The notes: a model not told the origin generated them from the letters alone. Positions 16,629 through 26,578 are shown, numbered from the stretch's first letter. The stretch: 64,000 bases of DNA from Alcanivorax hongdengensis A-11-3 (GCF_000300995.1 NZ_AMRJ01000003.1:62001-126000); one strand, 5' to 3'. A program made the numbers and translations.

Positions 16629-18134
16629 TCAGAACAGGGAAAGCTGGCTGTCGCTGGCTGACCCGGCGTTGCGGCGCGATTTGCGACGGCTGCCGTGCTT
16701 GCGATTGACCGCGCGACTTTGCTCGCGGAATCCGGCGGCCTGGCGGGCCTCGGACAACGCACGGCGGGCGGCACGCGCCGCCTCGTCGAAGTTGACCAGC
16801 GGCGCCGGGTAATCGCTGCCAATCAGCACACCGCTATCCCGCTGCTGCCGGGCGCCCATCAACCAGGGCTGATGAATCCAGGCACTGGAGACTGCCGCCA
16901 GCTCTGGCACCCAGCGACGGATAAAGCGCCCTTGCGGATCGAGCTTGCGGGCCTGCAGCGTGGGGTTGTACATGCGCAGGGCATTGATGCCGGTGACACC
17001 GGCCTGCATCTGGATCTGCGGGTAATGAATGCCCGGCTCATAGTCCACAAACAGGCGCGCCAGATGCAGTGCCGGTTCACGCCAGTGCAGCCAGAGGGGG
17101 TAGCAGGCGGTGGAGACCAGCATGGCGCGCATGCGGAAGTTGATCCAGCCATGGTGATGCAGGTAGCGCATGGCCGCATCCACCAGCGGCCAGCCGGTCT
17201 GCCCGGCTTTCCAGGCCGCCAGCCAGGCTGGATTGCCCGGGTCCTCACGCAGCTGACGCAACCCCGGGTGCAGGCTCTGATGCTCCATGTCCACCTGGTC
17301 TTCCAGCTTCTGGATAAAGTGGCAATGCCACCACAGACGGGACTCGAACGCGTCCAGCCCGGCGGCCAGTGGACCCCGGGGCTCGCTCTCCTGCCGCGCC
17401 CACAGCTGCTGCACCACCTGGCGCAGGCTCAGGCAGCCCCAGGCCAGGTAGGGGCTCAGCCGCGAGCCGGCATACTGGGCCCGCTGTGGGGCACTGATAC
17501 CGCCACGATACCCCCGGGCACGCTGGTTGAGAAAACTCTGCCAGACCCGTTCGCCGTTATCAGTGCCACCGCGCTGACGGCCGGGACAGGGGTTCTGGTC
17601 CGCCCCCCGCGGGCGGGTCAGGTCCGGCCAGTCCGGGGCTGGCGCCAGCGGTGCTGCCGGGCCAGGCGGCGGCGTTAACGGTGCATCCATGAAAGCCTGC
17701 CAGTGGGCCGCCCAGTGATCCCGGTCAAGGCAGGGGCGCATGACGCCAAAGGGGGCATGCTCACGCCACGTCACACGCCGGGACTCGCACCAGGCCTTCA
17801 CCTGACGATCCCGGGCATAGGTCCAGTGACCGCCGTATTCCTCATGGCTATGCAGGGCAAACGCGCCGAAGCGGCTGTGCAGACCATCCAGCACGGTCAG
17901 CGTCTCGCCCTCCACCACCCAAAGCGGCAGGCCGATGGCCGCCAGCTGGCGGCGCAGGTCACGCAGACTTTCGGCAATGAATTGCCATTGCCGGGCACTG
18001 CTGTCCGGCTGGTGCCAGTATTGCGGCTCGATGATATAGAGAGGCAACACCGGCCCGGCCCGGCAGGCCTCCCACAGGGGAAGGTGGTCACCGATGCGCA
18101 GGTCACGCTTGAACCAGACCACCTGGGCGGTCAT
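16629..18134 (-). CDS. Photolyase/cryptochrome family flavoprotein (last gene of operon)
   Basis: A 501-residue member of the photolyase/cryptochrome superfamily, likely a blue-light DNA repair enzyme or photoreceptor that binds FAD. The N-terminal Rossmann-like antenna domain begins [20 protein letters not shown]. The C-terminal FAD domain shows [44 protein letters not shown] and the variant [16 protein letters not shown]. The Lys/Arg-rich tail ([12 protein letters not shown]) is unusual. Details differ from classical CPD photolyase, so the substrate is open. Its ATG at 18134 overlaps the stop of the DASH gene as ATGA. Confidence 0.9.
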   Translation of the reverse strand: MTAQVVWFKRDLRIGDHLPLWEACRAGPVLPLYIIEPQYWHQPDSSARQWQFIAESLRDLRRQLAAIGLPLWVVEGETLTVLDGLHSRFGAFALHSHEEYGGHWTYARDRQVKAWCESRRVTWREHAPFGVMRPCLDRDHWAAHWQAFMDAPLTPPPGPAAPLAPAPDWPDLTRPRGADQNPCPGRQRGGTDNGERVWQSFLNQRARGYRGGISAPQRAQYAGSRLSPYLAWGCLSLRQVVQQLWARQESEPRGPLAAGLDAFESRLWWHCHFIQKLEDQVDMEHQSLHPGLRQLREDPGNPAWLAAWKAGQTGWPLVDAAMRYLHHHGWINFRMRAMLVSTACYPLWLHWREPALHLARLFVDYEPGIHYPQIQMQAGVTGINALRMYNPTLQARKLDPQGRFIRRWVPELAAVSSAWIHQPWLMGARQQRDSGVLIGSDYPAPLVNFDEAARAARRALSEARQAAGFREQSRAVNRKHGSRRKSRRNAGSASDSQLSLF

Positions 18135-19552
18135 GGCGTTACCCGGTCCGCCGCGGGCAACGCCAGCATGGCCGCCGGATAGTCGGCCAGCGGGTCCGGC
18201 TGGCCGGCGCTGAAATGCAGCGCCAGGCATTGCTCCGGTGTCAGTCTGCGCAGGGGCGGCAACCAGTGATGCAGGTGGGCGGCATGCGGATCATGGCGCC
18301 ACCATTGCCGGGTGGGGCTGAAGCGGCGCCCGCCGCGGGCATCGTGGCCCTTGCCGGCGATGTAGGCCCAGTTGCCCCAGTTGGAGGCCACGTCGTGATC
18401 CACCAGATGATGTTCAAACCAGCGAGCCCCGCGTCGCCAGTCGAGCCCCATGTCATGGACAAAAAAGCTGGCCAGGTTCTGCCGGCCCCGGTTGGACAGA
18501 TAACCGGTGGCCATCAGCTCCCGAAGGTTGGCATCGATAAATGGCAGCCCGGTGCGCGCCTGACACCAGCGTTGCCAGTACCCCTGGTGGCATGCCTCCT
18601 CCAGCGGCGGAAAATCCGGTGAAGGACTCAGCCCCTGATAGCGGAACACCGCCGTGCCATGCTCGCGCAGGGACCAGTGAAAGAACTCCCGCCACAGCAA
18701 TTCAAAACGTAGCCAGTAACTGTGCTCACTGGCGCCGTGGCGCCGCTCGTACTCGAGAATGGCATGCCAGACCCGGCGCACCGACAGACAGCCCCAGGCC
18801 AGCGCCGCACTCAAGCGGCTGGAAAAACCGCTACCGATAAGCTGGTTGCGGGTGGCATTGTAGTGGGCGATATGGCGGTCGCTAAACAGATACTGTTCCA
18901 GCCAGCGCCGGGCCACCGGCTCACCACCGGGCAAAGAAAAATAATCACGGTGGTTGCGCAACCAGTGACGGCAGCGCTGTTGCAGGGGCGCCAGCGCGGA
19001 CTCCGTGCCCGCGGGCAATGGCAGGGGCGCGGCGGCAGCGAGCGCCGGCGGCGGGCCCTCCGGCTGGGCGACCGGGGGGCCGCCATCGGCCTCCACCCGC
19101 CGACGAAAACGGCTGAAGCTGCCGCAAAGCGATGAGGCTCCCGGCCGGGTATCGCCGCACAGCAAGGTGCGACTCGCCACTTCATGCACCGGGATACCGG
19201 CCCGGCGCAGCGCGGCAAGGCCCGCCTGCTCTTCCGGGGCGTCTGCCTCGGCGGTGACCACCTGCAACGGCGCCTGTGCCTGCCAGTGTGCCAGCAGGCT
19301 GGCCGGCCCCCCGCAGGCAGTGACCAGCGTCAGCCCCAGCGCGTTTAACCCGTCGGCCAGGGCCTGCACGCTCTCCAGCAGAAAACAGGACTTGGCCGGG
19401 CCCAGCCGGTCGAATCCTTCCTCGCCGGCGGCCAGCCAGCGCTCGGGCAACACATAGAGCGTCAGCACCGGCGCCCCCAGCGCCGCCGCCCGACGCAGCA
19501 GGGGCTGGTCCTGGACGCGCAGGTCCTGGCGAAACCAGATCACGGTAATCAC
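18131..19552 (-). CDS. Cryptochrome DASH-type protein
   Basis: A 473-residue photolyase-superfamily protein most like cryptochrome DASH, which repairs cyclobutane dimers in single-stranded DNA or senses blue light. It begins [19 protein letters not shown] at a GTG start (19552), chosen because it gives the standard N-terminus. The FAD domain has [60 protein letters not shown] and the end motif [14 protein letters not shown]. The start overlaps the end of the DUF2256 gene and the stop overlaps the next start, so translation is probably coupled along the operon. Confidence 0.92.
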   Translation of the reverse strand: MITVIWFRQDLRVQDQPLLRRAAALGAPVLTLYVLPERWLAAGEEGFDRLGPAKSCFLLESVQALADGLNALGLTLVTACGGPASLLAHWQAQAPLQVVTAEADAPEEQAGLAALRRAGIPVHEVASRTLLCGDTRPGASSLCGSFSRFRRRVEADGGPPVAQPEGPPPALAAAAPLPLPAGTESALAPLQQRCRHWLRNHRDYFSLPGGEPVARRWLEQYLFSDRHIAHYNATRNQLIGSGFSSRLSAALAWGCLSVRRVWHAILEYERRHGASEHSYWLRFELLWREFFHWSLREHGTAVFRYQGLSPSPDFPPLEEACHQGYWQRWCQARTGLPFIDANLRELMATGYLSNRGRQNLASFFVHDMGLDWRRGARWFEHHLVDHDVASNWGNWAYIAGKGHDARGGRRFSPTRQWWRHDPHAAHLHHWLPPLRRLTPEQCLALHFSAGQPDPLADYPAAMLALPAADRVTP

Positions 19553-19704
19553 ACCCGCCCCCTTGCCCGCCGGCAACGCTCGCTGCAGTAAATCACCTGC
19601 GGCCAGTCCCGGGCCCACTTGCGGCGCCAGCTGAACGGCCGCCCGCATACCGGGCAGGTCTTGGTCGGCAGGTTGGCCTTGTTGCCCTTGCCGCCACGAC
19701 TCAC
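19549..19704 (-). CDS. DUF2256 zinc-ribbon protein
   Basis: A 51-residue basic protein starting with GTG ([20 protein letters not shown]). It carries CPVC and, about 20 residues later, CSERC, a compact zinc ribbon, and is rich in Arg/Lys/Trp. DUF2256 proteins are known mainly from genes beside cryptochromes and photolyases; their function is unknown. Here the gene sits between two photolyase-family genes, sharing overlapping start/stop bases with both (GTGA at 19701-19704, GTGTGA at 19549-19554). A role in handling a flavoprotein or damaged DNA is inferred from this context only. Confidence 0.85.
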   Translation of the reverse strand: MSRGGKGNKANLPTKTCPVCGRPFSWRRKWARDWPQVIYCSERCRRARGRV

Positions 19705-21227
19705 AGAACCTCCGGGTCCGCCAGCAGCGACTCGGCCCGGGCCAGAATGGCCTCCACCCTGGCCGGGTCCATGCGGTCCAGGTTGCGGTAGATCATGCGC
19801 ATGCGGTGGTTGCCGGCAAACTGCCGGCGGTGGCGATGAATGAAGTGCCAGTAGAGACTGTTGAACGGGCAGCTGTCTTCCTCGCTGGCGGTTTTGACGT
19901 TGTAACGGCAGTGCTTGCAGTAATCGGACATGCGCTGGATATAACTGCCGGATGCCGCATAGGGCTTGCTGCCCAGATAACCGCCATCGGCATGCATGAC
20001 CATGCCGAGGGTGTTGGGCAATTCCACCCACTCGTAGGCGTCGGCATAAACCTCCAGGTACCAGCGGCAGATGGCCTCGGGCAGCACCCCCAGCAACAGG
20101 GCGAAATTACCGGTCACCATCAGCCGCTGGATGTGGTGGGCATAGGCATGCTCCAGGGTATTGCGCAGGCTCTCGCGCATGCAGTGCATGCCGGTATCAC
20201 CGCTCCAGTAGTAGCCCGGCAACGCGCGCTGATTGCCAAGACGGTTTTCAGCGGCATAGTCGGGCATCAGCAGCCAGTAGATACCGCGCACGTATTCGCG
20301 CCAGCCGAGGATCTGGCGGATGAACCCTTCCACCGCATTGAGCGGCGCGGCGCCGTCATACCAGGCCTGCTCAGCGGCCCGGCAAACCTCCCAGGGGTCC
20401 AGCAGGCCGGCATTCAGGTAGGGCGACAGCAGGCTGTGAAAAAGGCCGTCTTCGCCGGTGACCATGGCATCCTGATAATCACCGAACCAGGGCAGACGAT
20501 GCTCGATGAAATGGGCCAGGGCCGCCAGCGCCTGGCTGCGGGTGGTGCCCCAGTGGAACGCCGTTAGTGAGCCAATATGATCGGCAAAGGCCCGTTCCAC
20601 CAGCGCCAGTACCTGGGCATCCAGATCGTCGTGCTGGAAGGTCAGCGGCGGCGGCAACGGAACCTCGCCCTTGTAGGCCTTGCGGTTGCTGGCATCGAAG
20701 TTCCATTGCCCGCCCACCGGCTGATCGCCGTCCATCAGCAGGCCGGTGCGCCGACGCATCTGCCGGTAGAAGAACTCCATGCGCAACTGCTTCTTGCCGC
20801 TGGCCCAGCGGGCAAAGTCCTCCAGGCGCCCGAGAAAACGGCTGTCTTCCAGGCAATGCACCGGGCACGCCAGACGGCTGGACCACTGCTGATCAATGCG
20901 CTGTTGCAGGCGGTATTCGCCGCACTGGGTCACCACCACCGCCTCGGCGCCGGTGCGTCCCAGGGCATCGGCCAGCACTGCTTCCAGGTCGTCGCAGTGG
21001 TGCTCGCCCCAGGCGTAGTAATGCACCTGCCAGCCGGCATCGCGCAGCTCGGCGGCAAAGTGGCGCATGGCGCTGAACAGGAAGGCGATTTTCTGTTTGT
21101 GGTGACCCACGTAGGTGGCCTCTTCCGCCACCTCGGCCATGACCAGCACATCCTGGTGCCGATCCAGCTCGGCCAGGGTCGGCAGTGCCCGGCTCAGCTG
21201 ATCGCCAAGAATCAGGCCCAGTTGCAT
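19701..21227 (-). CDS. FeS-BCP type (6-4) photolyase (first gene of operon)
   Basis: A 508-residue member of the bacterial photolyase group that carries a 4Fe-4S cluster, FAD and a lumazine antenna and repairs (6-4) photoproducts (type protein: Agrobacterium PhrB). It begins [18 protein letters not shown]. Four cysteines at 349, 437, 440 and 453 (GMHCM, DYCKHC, EDSCPF) have the spacing 88-3-13 of the PhrB cluster ligands. The segment [15 protein letters not shown] and the [19 protein letters not shown] motif are family hallmarks. GGAG precedes the ATG at good distance. It heads a four-gene operon running to 16629. Confidence 0.92.
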   Translation of the reverse strand: MQLGLILGDQLSRALPTLAELDRHQDVLVMAEVAEEATYVGHHKQKIAFLFSAMRHFAAELRDAGWQVHYYAWGEHHCDDLEAVLADALGRTGAEAVVVTQCGEYRLQQRIDQQWSSRLACPVHCLEDSRFLGRLEDFARWASGKKQLRMEFFYRQMRRRTGLLMDGDQPVGGQWNFDASNRKAYKGEVPLPPPLTFQHDDLDAQVLALVERAFADHIGSLTAFHWGTTRSQALAALAHFIEHRLPWFGDYQDAMVTGEDGLFHSLLSPYLNAGLLDPWEVCRAAEQAWYDGAAPLNAVEGFIRQILGWREYVRGIYWLLMPDYAAENRLGNQRALPGYYWSGDTGMHCMRESLRNTLEHAYAHHIQRLMVTGNFALLLGVLPEAICRWYLEVYADAYEWVELPNTLGMVMHADGGYLGSKPYAASGSYIQRMSDYCKHCRYNVKTASEEDSCPFNSLYWHFIHRHRRQFAGNHRMRMIYRNLDRMDPARVEAILARAESLLADPEVL

Positions 21228-21375
21228 AAAAAGTCTCCAGATGCGTCAGCGACTCAGCATGCCCGGCCCCCGGTAGTGATAAAGTGAAGGCGTCAGGGTC
21301 TGATCCTGATCAGGCTCTCAGGAACCCGATACGGGTATCCCAGTCCAATCGCGGCATAGTCACAGGGAGACCACC

Positions 21376-21720
21376 ATGCGCATTCTGATCACCGTGCTGC
21401 TGCTGTGCGCGCCATTTCTGCCGGCCCTGGCCGATGACGGCTATGATTACATCCAGGGCGATGACATCTACGACGATGACTACAACTACGGCCTGCATTA
21501 CGACGGCCTGAGCAGCATTCCCAAGACCAACCTCAATACCGACACCAGGGGTGGCCAGCTGGAGCAGGAAGTGCGCAAGCTGCAGCAGAGTACCACTCAG
21601 CCCTCGGTAACCCGGGAGATCGACAAGCTCAAGAAAAAGGAGCTACCGACCCTGGACGATGACATGAAAAAACAGACGACCCCCATGCAGCAGCTGGATG
21701 AACTGGAAAGCCCGCACTGA
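21376..21720 (+). CDS. Small secreted hypothetical protein
   Basis: A 114-residue protein with a clear Sec signal peptide (MRILITVLLLCAPFLPALA, cut near residue 19). The mature part starts with an Asp/Tyr-rich stretch (DDGYDYIQGDDIYDDDYNYG) and continues as a hydrophilic, Lys/Glu-rich region that may form a coiled coil. I recognise no family. The acidic Tyr/Asp repeat might bind metal, but this is speculation. The start follows AGGGAGACCACC. It lies 53 bp upstream of mtgA and may be co-transcribed. Confidence 0.75.
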   Translation: MRILITVLLLCAPFLPALADDGYDYIQGDDIYDDDYNYGLHYDGLSSIPKTNLNTDTRGGQLEQEVRKLQQSTTQPSVTREIDKLKKKELPTLDDDMKKQTTPMQQLDELESPH

Positions 21721-21773
21721 CAAGCGCGCGCCATTCGCTCACAATCAGAGCATCACCGGTTAGCCATAACGCC

Positions 21774-22622
21774 ATGTCGATAAAACGGATATTGCTCTAC
21801 ATCGCTGGCGCCGCCCTGCTCGCCCTGATGCTGCAACAGCTGTGGTATCTGGGCCAGGTGCTGCGCCTTCAGCACCACAACCCGGACCAAAGCGCCTACA
21901 TGGAGCGCGCCCAGGCCCAGGGCAAGGTACACCAGTACTGGCGCGACTATGATCAGATCAGCGACCACCTGAAACGGGCGGTGCTGATTTCCGAAGATGC
22001 CCACTTCACCCAACACTGGGGGTTTGACTGGGAGGGCATCCGCTACGCGCTGAACCGCAATCTGGAAGCCGGCAAGCCGGTGGCCGGCGGCTCCACCATC
22101 ACCCAGCAACTGGCCAAGAACCTGTTCCTGTCCGGCAAGCGCTCCTATGTACGCAAGGCCCAGGAGGCTGCCATTGCCCTGATGCTGGAGTTGAGCCTGT
22201 CCAAACAGCGCATCCTCGAGCTGTACCTGAACATGGCCCAGTGGGGGCACCAGATCTACGGTGCCGAGGCCGCCTCCCGGCACTACTTCAAGGTCAGCGC
22301 CGCCCAGCTGTCGCCGGCCCAGGCGGCGCAACTGGCGGCCATGCTGCCACGCCCCAACTACTATGACTTCCGCGGCCCCACCGATTATGTGGAACAGCGC
22401 GCCAGCTGGATCGAGCGCCAGCTGGCGCTGGTGGAGATCCCCAACCCCACCGGGCCGCCACCGCCGCCCTACCAGCCTCCGGTCACCGCCGAGCAGGCCG
22501 AAAACAGCAGCGACGCCGAACAATCGGCCACCGAGACATCGCCGCCACCCGCCGATGGCCAGGCCGCCCTTGGTGAACACGACCATGGCGGCCCCGAACA
22601 GACACAAGGACTCACTGAATGA
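21774..22622 (+). CDS. mtgA: Monofunctional peptidoglycan transglycosylase MtgA
   Basis: MtgA polymerises lipid II into glycan strands at the inner membrane. The 282-residue protein has one N-terminal membrane anchor (about 5-25) and the GT51 motifs ISEDAHFTQHWGFDW (catalytic Glu), GGSTITQQLAKNLFLS and KQRILELYLNMAQWG. After the domain it carries an unusual Pro/Glu/Ser-rich tail of about 50 residues (GPPPPPYQPP onward), longer than in most MtgA proteins. Its TGA overlaps the next start (ATGA at 22619), so the lipoprotein downstream is probably coupled. Confidence 0.94.
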   Translation: MSIKRILLYIAGAALLALMLQQLWYLGQVLRLQHHNPDQSAYMERAQAQGKVHQYWRDYDQISDHLKRAVLISEDAHFTQHWGFDWEGIRYALNRNLEAGKPVAGGSTITQQLAKNLFLSGKRSYVRKAQEAAIALMLELSLSKQRILELYLNMAQWGHQIYGAEAASRHYFKVSAAQLSPAQAAQLAAMLPRPNYYDFRGPTDYVEQRASWIERQLALVEIPNPTGPPPPPYQPPVTAEQAENSSDAEQSATETSPPPADGQAALGEHDHGGPEQTQGLTE

Positions 22623-23923
22623 AGCGTTTTGCCCTGCCCCTTTTCGCTGCCCTGGCCCTGATTGGCTGCGGCGACGACTCCCCCGCCAACCCACCGGCCA
22701 CCCAGGCCGCGCAGGATGGCCTGCCCGGCATCTGGGAACAGGGTCGGCAACTGCTGGTGCTGGAAAGCGATGGCGACCTGTTTCTGCCCGCTGACCCGCA
22801 ACGCCAGGGGCTGAAATGGCAGCGGGACGGCAAACAACTGACCCTGCAATATCTGGATAACCAGGCCATGGCCGTGGGCAGCCAGACATTCACCGCCAGT
22901 CAGGAGGGTGACCACCTGACGCTGAGCCACGGCGACGATGACAACCCGCTGGCCGGTGAGTACCAGCGCAACCCCCGGGCCCTGGCCTCGCTGAGCGGTG
23001 ACATCCGGCTACCGGAGCACAGCACCCTGCCGGAAGCGGCCATTCTGTCCGTGACCCTGCGCGACCAGGATGCCGATGACGACAGTGCACCGCTGGCCCG
23101 CCGACTGATCCGCCTGCAGGACGAAAAGACACCGGGCTTCCGGCTCTATTTTCGCCCGGATCGCATCGAGAAAGGCCATGCCTACGGACTGGAAGGGCAT
23201 GTCCTGGCCGGCGATGCCCTCTATTTCCGCACCCCGGCGCCGTTGCCGGTCAACCTGGACCAGCCTGACCGGGCCATCACCCTGGCCCTGACACCGGCCA
23301 TCACCGGAAACCATGGCCTGCGCGGCAATCTGGTGGTCTACCCCGGCGGCAGCACCTTTACCCCCTGCGGCACTGACCGCCACCTGCAACTGGATGGCCC
23401 CCGCAAGGCGGCCCTGCTGGACGCCTACCGGCAACAAAACCACAAGCCGCTGGCGCCCATGGTGGTGCGTCTGCAGGGCCCGGTGGAGCCGCGCCCCGGT
23501 GACACCCCGGGCAGCACCCGGGCCACCCTGATGGTGCAGCACTTTGATACGGACAGCGGTGACGCTGCCTGCGAGCAGCCCACCGCCAGCCTCACCAACA
23601 CCTACTGGCGGCTGGTCTACCTGGGAGACACCGCCGTGCAAGGCGGTCAGCGCCAGGCCCACCTGGTGTTGCAGGACGATGGCAAACTGCACGGCAGCAC
23701 CGGCTGCAACAAGCTGGCAGGACGCTACCAGCATCAGGGCGACACCCTGACCGTCGAAGGGCTGGCCAGCACCAAAATGGCCTGCAGCGATGCCCCCCAC
23801 GAGAACAGTTTCAATCAGGCACTGGCCGCCAGTCAGCGCGCCGAGATCGACGGCCAGCTGCTGACCCTGTTTAATCAGCACGACCAACCGGTGGCCAGTT
23901 TCCTGGCCACCTATCTGTTCTAG
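22619..23923 (+). CDS. Lipoprotein with YbaY-like and META domains
   Basis: A 434-residue predicted outer-membrane lipoprotein; the signal MKRFALPLFAALALIGC places the acylated Cys at 17. The first part (about 35-110) is a beta-rich region of unknown type. The middle (about 120-230) resembles YbaY-type lipoprotein domains (SGDIRLPEHSTLPEAA). The C-terminus (about 320-434) is a META/HslJ domain with NTYWRLVYLGD, HGSTGCNKLAGRY and ASTKMACS. META domains occur in heat-inducible or envelope-stress proteins. Translationally coupled to mtgA, suggesting an envelope role. Confidence 0.82.
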   Translation: MKRFALPLFAALALIGCGDDSPANPPATQAAQDGLPGIWEQGRQLLVLESDGDLFLPADPQRQGLKWQRDGKQLTLQYLDNQAMAVGSQTFTASQEGDHLTLSHGDDDNPLAGEYQRNPRALASLSGDIRLPEHSTLPEAAILSVTLRDQDADDDSAPLARRLIRLQDEKTPGFRLYFRPDRIEKGHAYGLEGHVLAGDALYFRTPAPLPVNLDQPDRAITLALTPAITGNHGLRGNLVVYPGGSTFTPCGTDRHLQLDGPRKAALLDAYRQQNHKPLAPMVVRLQGPVEPRPGDTPGSTRATLMVQHFDTDSGDAACEQPTASLTNTYWRLVYLGDTAVQGGQRQAHLVLQDDGKLHGSTGCNKLAGRYQHQGDTLTVEGLASTKMACSDAPHENSFNQALAASQRAEIDGQLLTLFNQHDQPVASFLATYLF

Positions 23924-23943
23924 CCCCGACAGGACGCTCAGCC

Positions 23944-24633
23944 ATGCGCATCCACTACCTCACCCATGTGCCGTTCGAAAAACTGGGCGCCATGGAAGCC
24001 TGGTTCAAGCAGCACGGTGACCGTATCAGCGCCACCCGCTTTTACCATGGCGAGGCCCTGCCGGACCCGCAGGATCTGGATATGCTGGTGGTCATGGGTG
24101 GGCCCATGGGCGCGGACGATGAAGAGCGCTACCCGTGGATGGCCGACGAAAAGCGTTTTATCCGCGCCTGTATCGACGCCAACAAGAAGGTTCTGGGCGT
24201 GTGCCTGGGAGCACAACTGATTGCGCGGGTGCTGGGGGCACCGGTCACACGCAATGCCCACCGGGAGATTGGCTGGTTCCCGGTGCAACCCACCGGGGCC
24301 GGCCGCGACGATCCGCTGGGCCGCCTCTTTGGATCAGCACCGCCGGTGCTGCACTGGCATGGCGACACCTTTGCCATCCCCGAGGGCGCGGTGCATCTGC
24401 TACGCAGTGAAGGCTGTGCCAATCAGGCCTTTCGCTATGGCGAGCGAGTGCTGGGCCTGCAGTTTCACCTGGAACTGACCGCCGACCATGCCAGCACCCT
24501 CTGCCAGGAATGCCCGGACGATCTGGCCCCCGGTCCCTTTGTGGAAGCGCGCGACAGCATGCTGGCTGACACGCAACGCTTTGCCCGGGCCCGTGAGTTG
24601 CTTGACCAGGTGCTCAACCGGTTTCTTGACTGA
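23944..24633 (+). CDS. Class I glutamine amidotransferase
   Basis: A 229-residue stand-alone GATase1 protein similar to GuaA-like amidotransferase subunits or gamma-glutamyl hydrolases. The catalytic triad is visible: Cys87 in VLGVCLGAQLIA, His175 and Glu177 in LGLQFHLELT. The N-terminal MRIHYLTHVPFEKLGAMEAW is typical of the YfeJ/YbbB-type group. The acceptor of the ammonia is unknown because no synthase partner is adjacent. It is followed by a bidirectional terminator shared with leuA. Confidence 0.88.
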   Translation: MRIHYLTHVPFEKLGAMEAWFKQHGDRISATRFYHGEALPDPQDLDMLVVMGGPMGADDEERYPWMADEKRFIRACIDANKKVLGVCLGAQLIARVLGAPVTRNAHREIGWFPVQPTGAGRDDPLGRLFGSAPPVLHWHGDTFAIPEGAVHLLRSEGCANQAFRYGERVLGLQFHLELTADHASTLCQECPDDLAPGPFVEARDSMLADTQRFARARELLDQVLNRFLD

Positions 24634-24638
24634 ACACA

Positions 24639-24665
24639 AAAAAGGCCCGCTAAGCGGGCCTTTTT
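24639..24665. terminator. Bidirectional terminator between the amidotransferase and leuA
   Basis: AAAAAGGCCCGC (24639-24650) pairs with GCGGGCCTTTTT (24654-24665) around the loop TAA. With A-run and T-run on either side it can stop transcription from both converging genes. Confidence 0.93.
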
Positions 24666-24683
24666 ATCCTGCAACGGTACGAC

Positions 24684-26378
24684 TCAGGCATCCGCCGCCC
24701 GGGCCACCGTGGACGCGGCTTCCACCCGACCCACCGCGGACAGAATTGCCTGCAGGGCGGCGGCGGTGGTGTCCGAGGCCATGGCCACGGCGCTTTGTGT
24801 CACACCGCCAACCTGCACACGGATGCAGGCCATGGCGTTGGCTTCGGTGTTGTCGCCCAGTGAATATTCATCAAAGGACACCACCTTCACGTCACTGGCG
24901 ATGCGGCGATTGAGTGCATCCACCAGCGCCGACATGGCGCCGTCACCCCGGCCGGACAACAGGGTCACTGGCTGGCTGCTGTCACCAATGCTGATCTGCG
25001 CCTGCACAGCACCCTTTTCCGGGCCGGCATTGCGATTCAGATCGTAGGAACGCAGGGTCCAGCCCATGGGCACGCTCAGGTAGTCGCTGTTGAAACGGCG
25101 ATGAACCCGCTCGCTGGTGATCTCGCCACCGTCCTGTTCGGCATCCTGTTGCACCACGCCGGCCAGTTCCTGCTGCAACCAGCGCGGCAGGTCGATGCCG
25201 AAATCCCGCTCCAGTACATGAGCCACACCACCCTTGCCGGACTGGGAATTGATGCGCACCACTTCCTCGTAGCGACGGCCCACATCCGCCGGGTCGATGG
25301 GCAGGTAGGCCACGGTCCAGATATCGCCCTCCTGATAGCGCGCCAGGCACTTGCGGATGGCGTCCTGGTGGCTGCCGGAGAAGGCGCTGAACACCAGGTC
25401 ACCGGCGTAGGGGTGGCGCGGGTGGGTCTGGATATCGGTGATCTCTTCCACCAGCGCGACGATCTCCTTCATGCGCGAGAAATCGATCTGCGGATCAATG
25501 CCCTGGCTGTACAGGTTCATGCCGGCGGTGACCAGATCCATGTTGCCGGTACGCTCGCCGTTGCCCAGCAGGGTGCCTTCCACCCGGTCGGCGCCGGCCA
25601 TCACCGCCAGTTCCGCGGCGGCCACGCCACAACCGCGATCATCGTGGGTATGCACACTGATGATCACATGGTCGCGATGCTGGATACGATCGTTGACCGT
25701 TTCCACCTGGTCGGCGAACACATTGGGGGTACTGACTTCCACCGTGGCCGGCAGGTTGATGATCACCCGCTGGCCCTGATCCGGGCGCCAGACGGCGTTG
25801 ACCGCATCAATCACCTCCACGGCGAAATCGGTTTCCGTGGCACTGAAGGTTTCCGGAGAATACTGGAAGGTCCAGTGGGTCTCCGGCTGCTTCGCCGCAT
25901 ACTCCTTCACCCAGCCAGCGGCCTTCACGGCAATCGCCTTGCAACCTTCCCGGTCCACGTTGAAGACCTGCTCGCGGAAGGTGGGCGAGGTGGCGTTATA
26001 AATATGCACCACCGCATTTTTGGCGCCCTTGAGCGACTCGAAGGTGCGCGCGATCAATTCTTCCCGGGCCTGGGTCAGCACCTGGATATGCACGTCGTCG
26101 GGCACCAGGTCTTCCTCGATCAGTGCTCGACAGAAATCAAAATCGATCTGGCTGGCGGACGGAAAGCCCACCTCGATTTCCTTGAAGCCCAGCTCCACCA
26201 GCATCTGGAAAAAGCGACGTTTCTGCGCCACGGACATGGGCTTGATCAGCGCCTGGTTACCATCACGCAGGTCCACGGCCGCCCATAGCGGCGCCTTCTC
26301 GATACGCTGGCTCGGCCAGCGGCGGTCGGGCTTGTCGATGACAGGGACGGGGCGATATTTACGATGATCAAAGCTCAT
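24684..26378 (-). CDS. leuA: 2-isopropylmalate synthase (long type)
   Basis: LeuA joins acetyl-CoA and 2-oxoisovalerate in the first committed step of leucine synthesis and is feedback-inhibited by leucine. The 564-residue protein belongs to the longer LeuA2 type. Visible are the catalytic-site motif DLRDGNQAL (R38, D39), the metal-binding HTHDD (H243, H245), LLGNGERTGNMDLVT, and a C-terminal regulatory domain (about 430-564). It is monocistronic, with a terminator on one side and a leader containing a peptide frame and an attenuator-like hairpin on the other. Confidence 0.97.
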   Translation of the reverse strand: MSFDHRKYRPVPVIDKPDRRWPSQRIEKAPLWAAVDLRDGNQALIKPMSVAQKRRFFQMLVELGFKEIEVGFPSASQIDFDFCRALIEEDLVPDDVHIQVLTQAREELIARTFESLKGAKNAVVHIYNATSPTFREQVFNVDREGCKAIAVKAAGWVKEYAAKQPETHWTFQYSPETFSATETDFAVEVIDAVNAVWRPDQGQRVIINLPATVEVSTPNVFADQVETVNDRIQHRDHVIISVHTHDDRGCGVAAAELAVMAGADRVEGTLLGNGERTGNMDLVTAGMNLYSQGIDPQIDFSRMKEIVALVEEITDIQTHPRHPYAGDLVFSAFSGSHQDAIRKCLARYQEGDIWTVAYLPIDPADVGRRYEEVVRINSQSGKGGVAHVLERDFGIDLPRWLQQELAGVVQQDAEQDGGEITSERVHRRFNSDYLSVPMGWTLRSYDLNRNAGPEKGAVQAQISIGDSSQPVTLLSGRGDGAMSALVDALNRRIASDVKVVSFDEYSLGDNTEANAMACIRVQVGGVTQSAVAMASDTTAAALQAILSAVGRVEAASTVARAADA

Positions 26379-26450
26379 GACGGGTCCTTATACAGGCTGC
26401 TGAAAACATCTTTGTTGGCGACGTAACCAGGGGGCTTTCCAACACCCGGT

Positions 26451-26479
26451 AAAAAGCAAAGAGGGGCATCACTGCCCCT
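26451..26479 (-). terminator. Attenuator-like terminator in the leuA leader
   Basis: On the minus strand AGGGGCA (complement of 26473-26479) pairs with TGCCCCT (complement of 26462-26468) around GTGA, followed by CTTTGCTTTTT. It lies between the candidate leader peptide and leuA, 73 bp before the leuA start, where it can only act on leader transcripts. Attenuation by leucine supply is inferred. Confidence 0.65.
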
Positions 26480-26482
26480 GCG

Positions 26483-26578
26483 TTATGAATTACCAACCTG
26501 TTCCCGCAGGGTTCGTGAAAGCAGGCCAACAACTCCGGTGTGCAGATCTCGGGTCTCGATCCGGGCGCCGGTAGGCAC
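26483..26578 (-). CDS. Candidate leuA leader peptide
   Basis: A 31-codon frame from GTG at 26578 to TAA at 26483 begins VPTGARIETRDL, contains VVGLLSRTL and ends REQVGNS. It holds four Leu and three Val codons (CTG, CTT, GTT) clustered near its end and stops only 4 nt before the attenuator hairpin at 26462-26479. This layout fits control of leuA by translation of branched-chain codons. The start is uncertain because no clear Shine-Dalgarno sequence precedes the GTG. Confidence 0.5.
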   Translation of the reverse strand: MPTGARIETRDLHTGVVGLLSRTLREQVGNS

